Positions 62,097 to 64,000 of a DNA stretch of 64,000 bases are shown here, one piece after another. Origin of the DNA: Rhizobium terrae. Its GTDB lineage: Bacteria; Pseudomonadota; Alphaproteobacteria; Rhizobiales; Rhizobiaceae. Positions within the stretch are counted from its first letter, which is position 1; each line of letters opens with the position of its first letter. Both the position numbers and the translations under genes were made by a program. Location: contig NZ_QJKM01000009.1 in NCBI RefSeq assembly GCF_003425685.1, positions 62,001 through 126,000 of the forward strand, in the 5' to 3' direction. Under the pieces are notes generated by a model. That model did no database searches. It was given only the letters and a program-made list of their open reading frames with translations, and was not told the origin of the DNA.

Positions 62097-62292
62097 GCCC
62101 GAATCTCCCTGCAAGACGACGTTCTTGTGCGCCGCAACCTCGTTGCAGGTTATGCGCAAATCGCGGGGTATGGCAATCCGACGGGGCGCACATCCTGCAT
62201 ACCCTGTTCGAAACGCCTCCATTTCCATTTGACCCCTTCCGCGGCATCTGCTCAAACCGTCGCAAAACACCGACGGCAACGGGAGGGACGGC

Positions 62293-63786
62293 ATGGCGGG
62301 TTATGTTCTGGCGATCGATCAGGGGACGACCTCGACCCGGGCGATCATTTTCGACGGCGAGATGAAGATCGCCGGTATCGGCCAGAAGGAATTCACGCAG
62401 ATCTTTCCGAAATCCGGCTGGGTGGAGCATGATCCGGAGGAGATCTGGGAAACCGTCCTGTGGACGATCGAGCAGGCGCTGAAGGAAGCCAAGCTCAAGG
62501 CTTCCGAGATCGCCGCGATCGGCATCACCAACCAGCGCGAAACGGTGGTCGTCTGGGAGCGCGATACCGGCAGGCCGATCCACAACGCCATCGTCTGGCA
62601 GGACCGGCGCACCGCGAGCTATTGCGAGAAGCTGAAGCGCCAGGGCCTCGAAAAGCAGTTCACCCGGAAGACCGGCCTGCTGCTCGACCCCTATTTCTCC
62701 GGCACCAAGCTTTCCTGGATGCTCGCCAACGTGAAGGGGGCCCGGGCGAGAGCGGCGAAGGGCGAGCTTTGCTTCGGTACGATCGACGCGTTCCTGATCT
62801 GGCGGCTGACGGCTGGCCGGAGCTTCGTCACCGATGCGACCAACGCGTCGCGCACGCTGATCTACAATATCTCGGACAATCAATGGGACGAGGACCTTCT
62901 CGAAATCCTGCGCATTCCCGCCGCCATGCTGCCGGAGGTGAAGGACTGCGCCGACGAGTTCGGCATCACCGACGAAAGCCTGTTCGGCGCCGCGATCCCC
63001 ATCCTCGGGGTTGCCGGCGACCAGCAGGCGGCGACGATCGGCCAGGCCTGTTTCGAACCGGGCATGATGAAATCCACCTACGGCACTGGGTGCTTTGCGG
63101 TGCTGAACACGGGCGTCGACCTGGTGCGTTCGAAGAACCGGCTGCTCACCACCATCGCCTATCGCCTGAACGGCGAAACGACCTATGCGCTGGAAGGATC
63201 TATCTTCATCGCCGGTGCGGCGGTGCAATGGCTGCGCGACGGGCTCGGCATCATCGAAAAGGCGTCGCAATCCGGCGATCTTGCGGAGGAAGCCGATCCG
63301 CAGCAGGAGGTCTATCTCGTGCCCGCCTTCACCGGGCTCGGCGCGCCCTATTGGGATGCCGAGGCACGCGGAGCGATCTTCGGGCTGACGCGGGCGACAG
63401 GTCCTGCGGAACTCTCCCGCGCCGCATTGGAGGCCGTCTGTTACCAGACCCGCGACCTGCTCGAGGCGATGCAGAAGGACTGGCGGTCCTTCGACGGCGA
63501 CATGGTGCTGCGCGTCGACGGCGGCATGGTCGCGTCCGACTGGACGATGCAGCGGCTGTCCGACCTGCTCGACGCGCCGGTGGACCGGCCGACCATCCTC
63601 GAAACCACGGCGCTCGGCGCGGCCTGGCTTGCCGGTTCGAAGGCCGGCGTCTGGCCGGATCGGCAGGCATTCGCGAAAAGCTGGGCGCGCCAGCGCCGCT
63701 TCGAACCGACAATGGACGAAAAGACCCGCACCGCCCGGATTCGCGGCTGGAAGGATGCGGTCAGGCGGACGCTGACGGCGAGCTGA
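62293..63786 (+). CDS. glpK: Glycerol kinase
   Basis: A 497-residue FGGY-family kinase that phosphorylates glycerol to glycerol 3-phosphate. The N-terminal [15 protein letters not shown] (about 8-22), the central [13 protein letters not shown] (about 180-192) and STYGTGCF near 262 are the family marks. GGGAGGG precedes the start. It is divergent from bdhA with a 196-base gap. No glycerol facilitator gene is in the window. Confidence 0.95.
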   Translation: MAGYVLAIDQGTTSTRAIIFDGEMKIAGIGQKEFTQIFPKSGWVEHDPEEIWETVLWTIEQALKEAKLKASEIAAIGITNQRETVVVWERDTGRPIHNAIVWQDRRTASYCEKLKRQGLEKQFTRKTGLLLDPYFSGTKLSWMLANVKGARARAAKGELCFGTIDAFLIWRLTAGRSFVTDATNASRTLIYNISDNQWDEDLLEILRIPAAMLPEVKDCADEFGITDESLFGAAIPILGVAGDQQAATIGQACFEPGMMKSTYGTGCFAVLNTGVDLVRSKNRLLTTIAYRLNGETTYALEGSIFIAGAAVQWLRDGLGIIEKASQSGDLAEEADPQQEVYLVPAFTGLGAPYWDAEARGAIFGLTRATGPAELSRAALEAVCYQTRDLLEAMQKDWRSFDGDMVLRVDGGMVASDWTMQRLSDLLDAPVDRPTILETTALGAAWLAGSKAGVWPDRQAFAKSWARQRRFEPTMDEKTRTARIRGWKDAVRRTLTAS

Positions 63787-63918
63787 TTCGCCCGTTGACA
63801 AGCTGATTCTTTATCGGAAAGTTAACCAGTTGTTGAAAATTCGAATTAAATTCCGGCTGCGTCATTTTCGCACCAGGATCATGCCTTTATGGTCCTTCGA
63901 CGTTATGAGGGCGGTTTG

Positions 63919-64000
63919 ATGTTTCGATTCTCGCGAGTGATGACTTTCCTGCTGGTGTTGGGCGTCGCCCTGGGGCTCAGCAGAACCGCGGCGGAAGCCG
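63919..64000 (+). CDS. 5' end of an exported protein (partial)
   Basis: Twenty-seven codons before the window edge read as a signal peptide: a basic MFRFSRV, a hydrophobic core and an AEA cleavage site at the end. A GAGGG site precedes the ATG at 63919. The mature protein is outside, so no family can be given. Confidence 0.6.
   Translation, partial: MFRFSRVMTFLLVLGVALGLSRTAAEA

Noticed and set aside
61261..63801. In-frame upstream extension of xdhA to a 1341-residue protein
   Set aside because: The added part is antisense to glpK and passes through bdhA out of phase; the xdhA start at 61260 has a strong ribosome site.

Overview
The window looks like a chromosomal segment of a high-GC alphaproteobacterium of the Rhizobium/Agrobacterium group (Hyphomicrobiales). 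The signs are the gene families (xylFHG with a ROK regulator, a short rhizobial-type flagellin, DUF1127-like and DUF1045 proteins, split mnmD), rhizobial-style promoters, and a RIME-like palindromic repeat between xdhB and xdhA. The species cannot be named from sequence inspection alone.

Left end, 1 to about 7.88 kb, is accessory DNA that abuts the 3' end of a tRNA-Arg(CCG) gene (7885-7961, minus). It carries a LysR regulator, a three-gene cassette (TnsA-like protein, soluble FtsH-like AAA+/M41 protease, small acidic protein), a self-inhibited Fic protein, and a six-copy GTCG-N5-CGATTAT array in the Fic promoter. It also holds the decayed 3' end of a TrlF-like defence ATPase, interrupted by a truncated IS481-family element.

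From 8 to 31 kb is housekeeping and catabolic DNA: a TPR protein; the xylose ABC operon xylFHG (minus) with its divergent ROK repressor and a 19-bp palindromic operator; a J-like protein; the transglutaminase / alpha-E / circularly permuted ATP-grasp operon; an EamA transporter; a DEAD-box helicase with a long leader; an MttB-like methyltransferase; a large PAS hybrid histidine kinase; and mnmD head-to-head with an FAD oxidoreductase, the two start codons overlapping.

From 31 to 62 kb the dominant theme is purine salvage to glyoxylate and urea, in three blocks: puuE-uraD-alc-allA-uraH (34.4-38.4 kb, plus), guaD-puuD (48.7-51.3 kb, minus) and xdhA-xdhB-xdhC (54.6-61.3 kb, minus). Together they cover guanine to xanthine, urate, HIU, OHCU, allantoin, allantoate, ureidoglycolate and glyoxylate. 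A MNT/HEPN toxin-antitoxin pair sits inside the first block and a YefM-YoeB pair follows it. Between the blocks are azlCD, a small operon of a dCache membrane sensor with a pentameric ligand-gated ion channel homologue, a lytic transglycosylase, lldD and an orphan flagellin. Two paralogous LysR/small-gene modules lie next to the puuD and xdh blocks; the second LysR has a one-base frameshift.

The right end holds bdhA, glpK and the start of an exported protein.

The items most worth following are the Fic promoter array, the dCache-pLGIC operon, the HEPN/MNT pair inside the ureide operon, the AAA+/M41 cassette and the duplicated LysR module.
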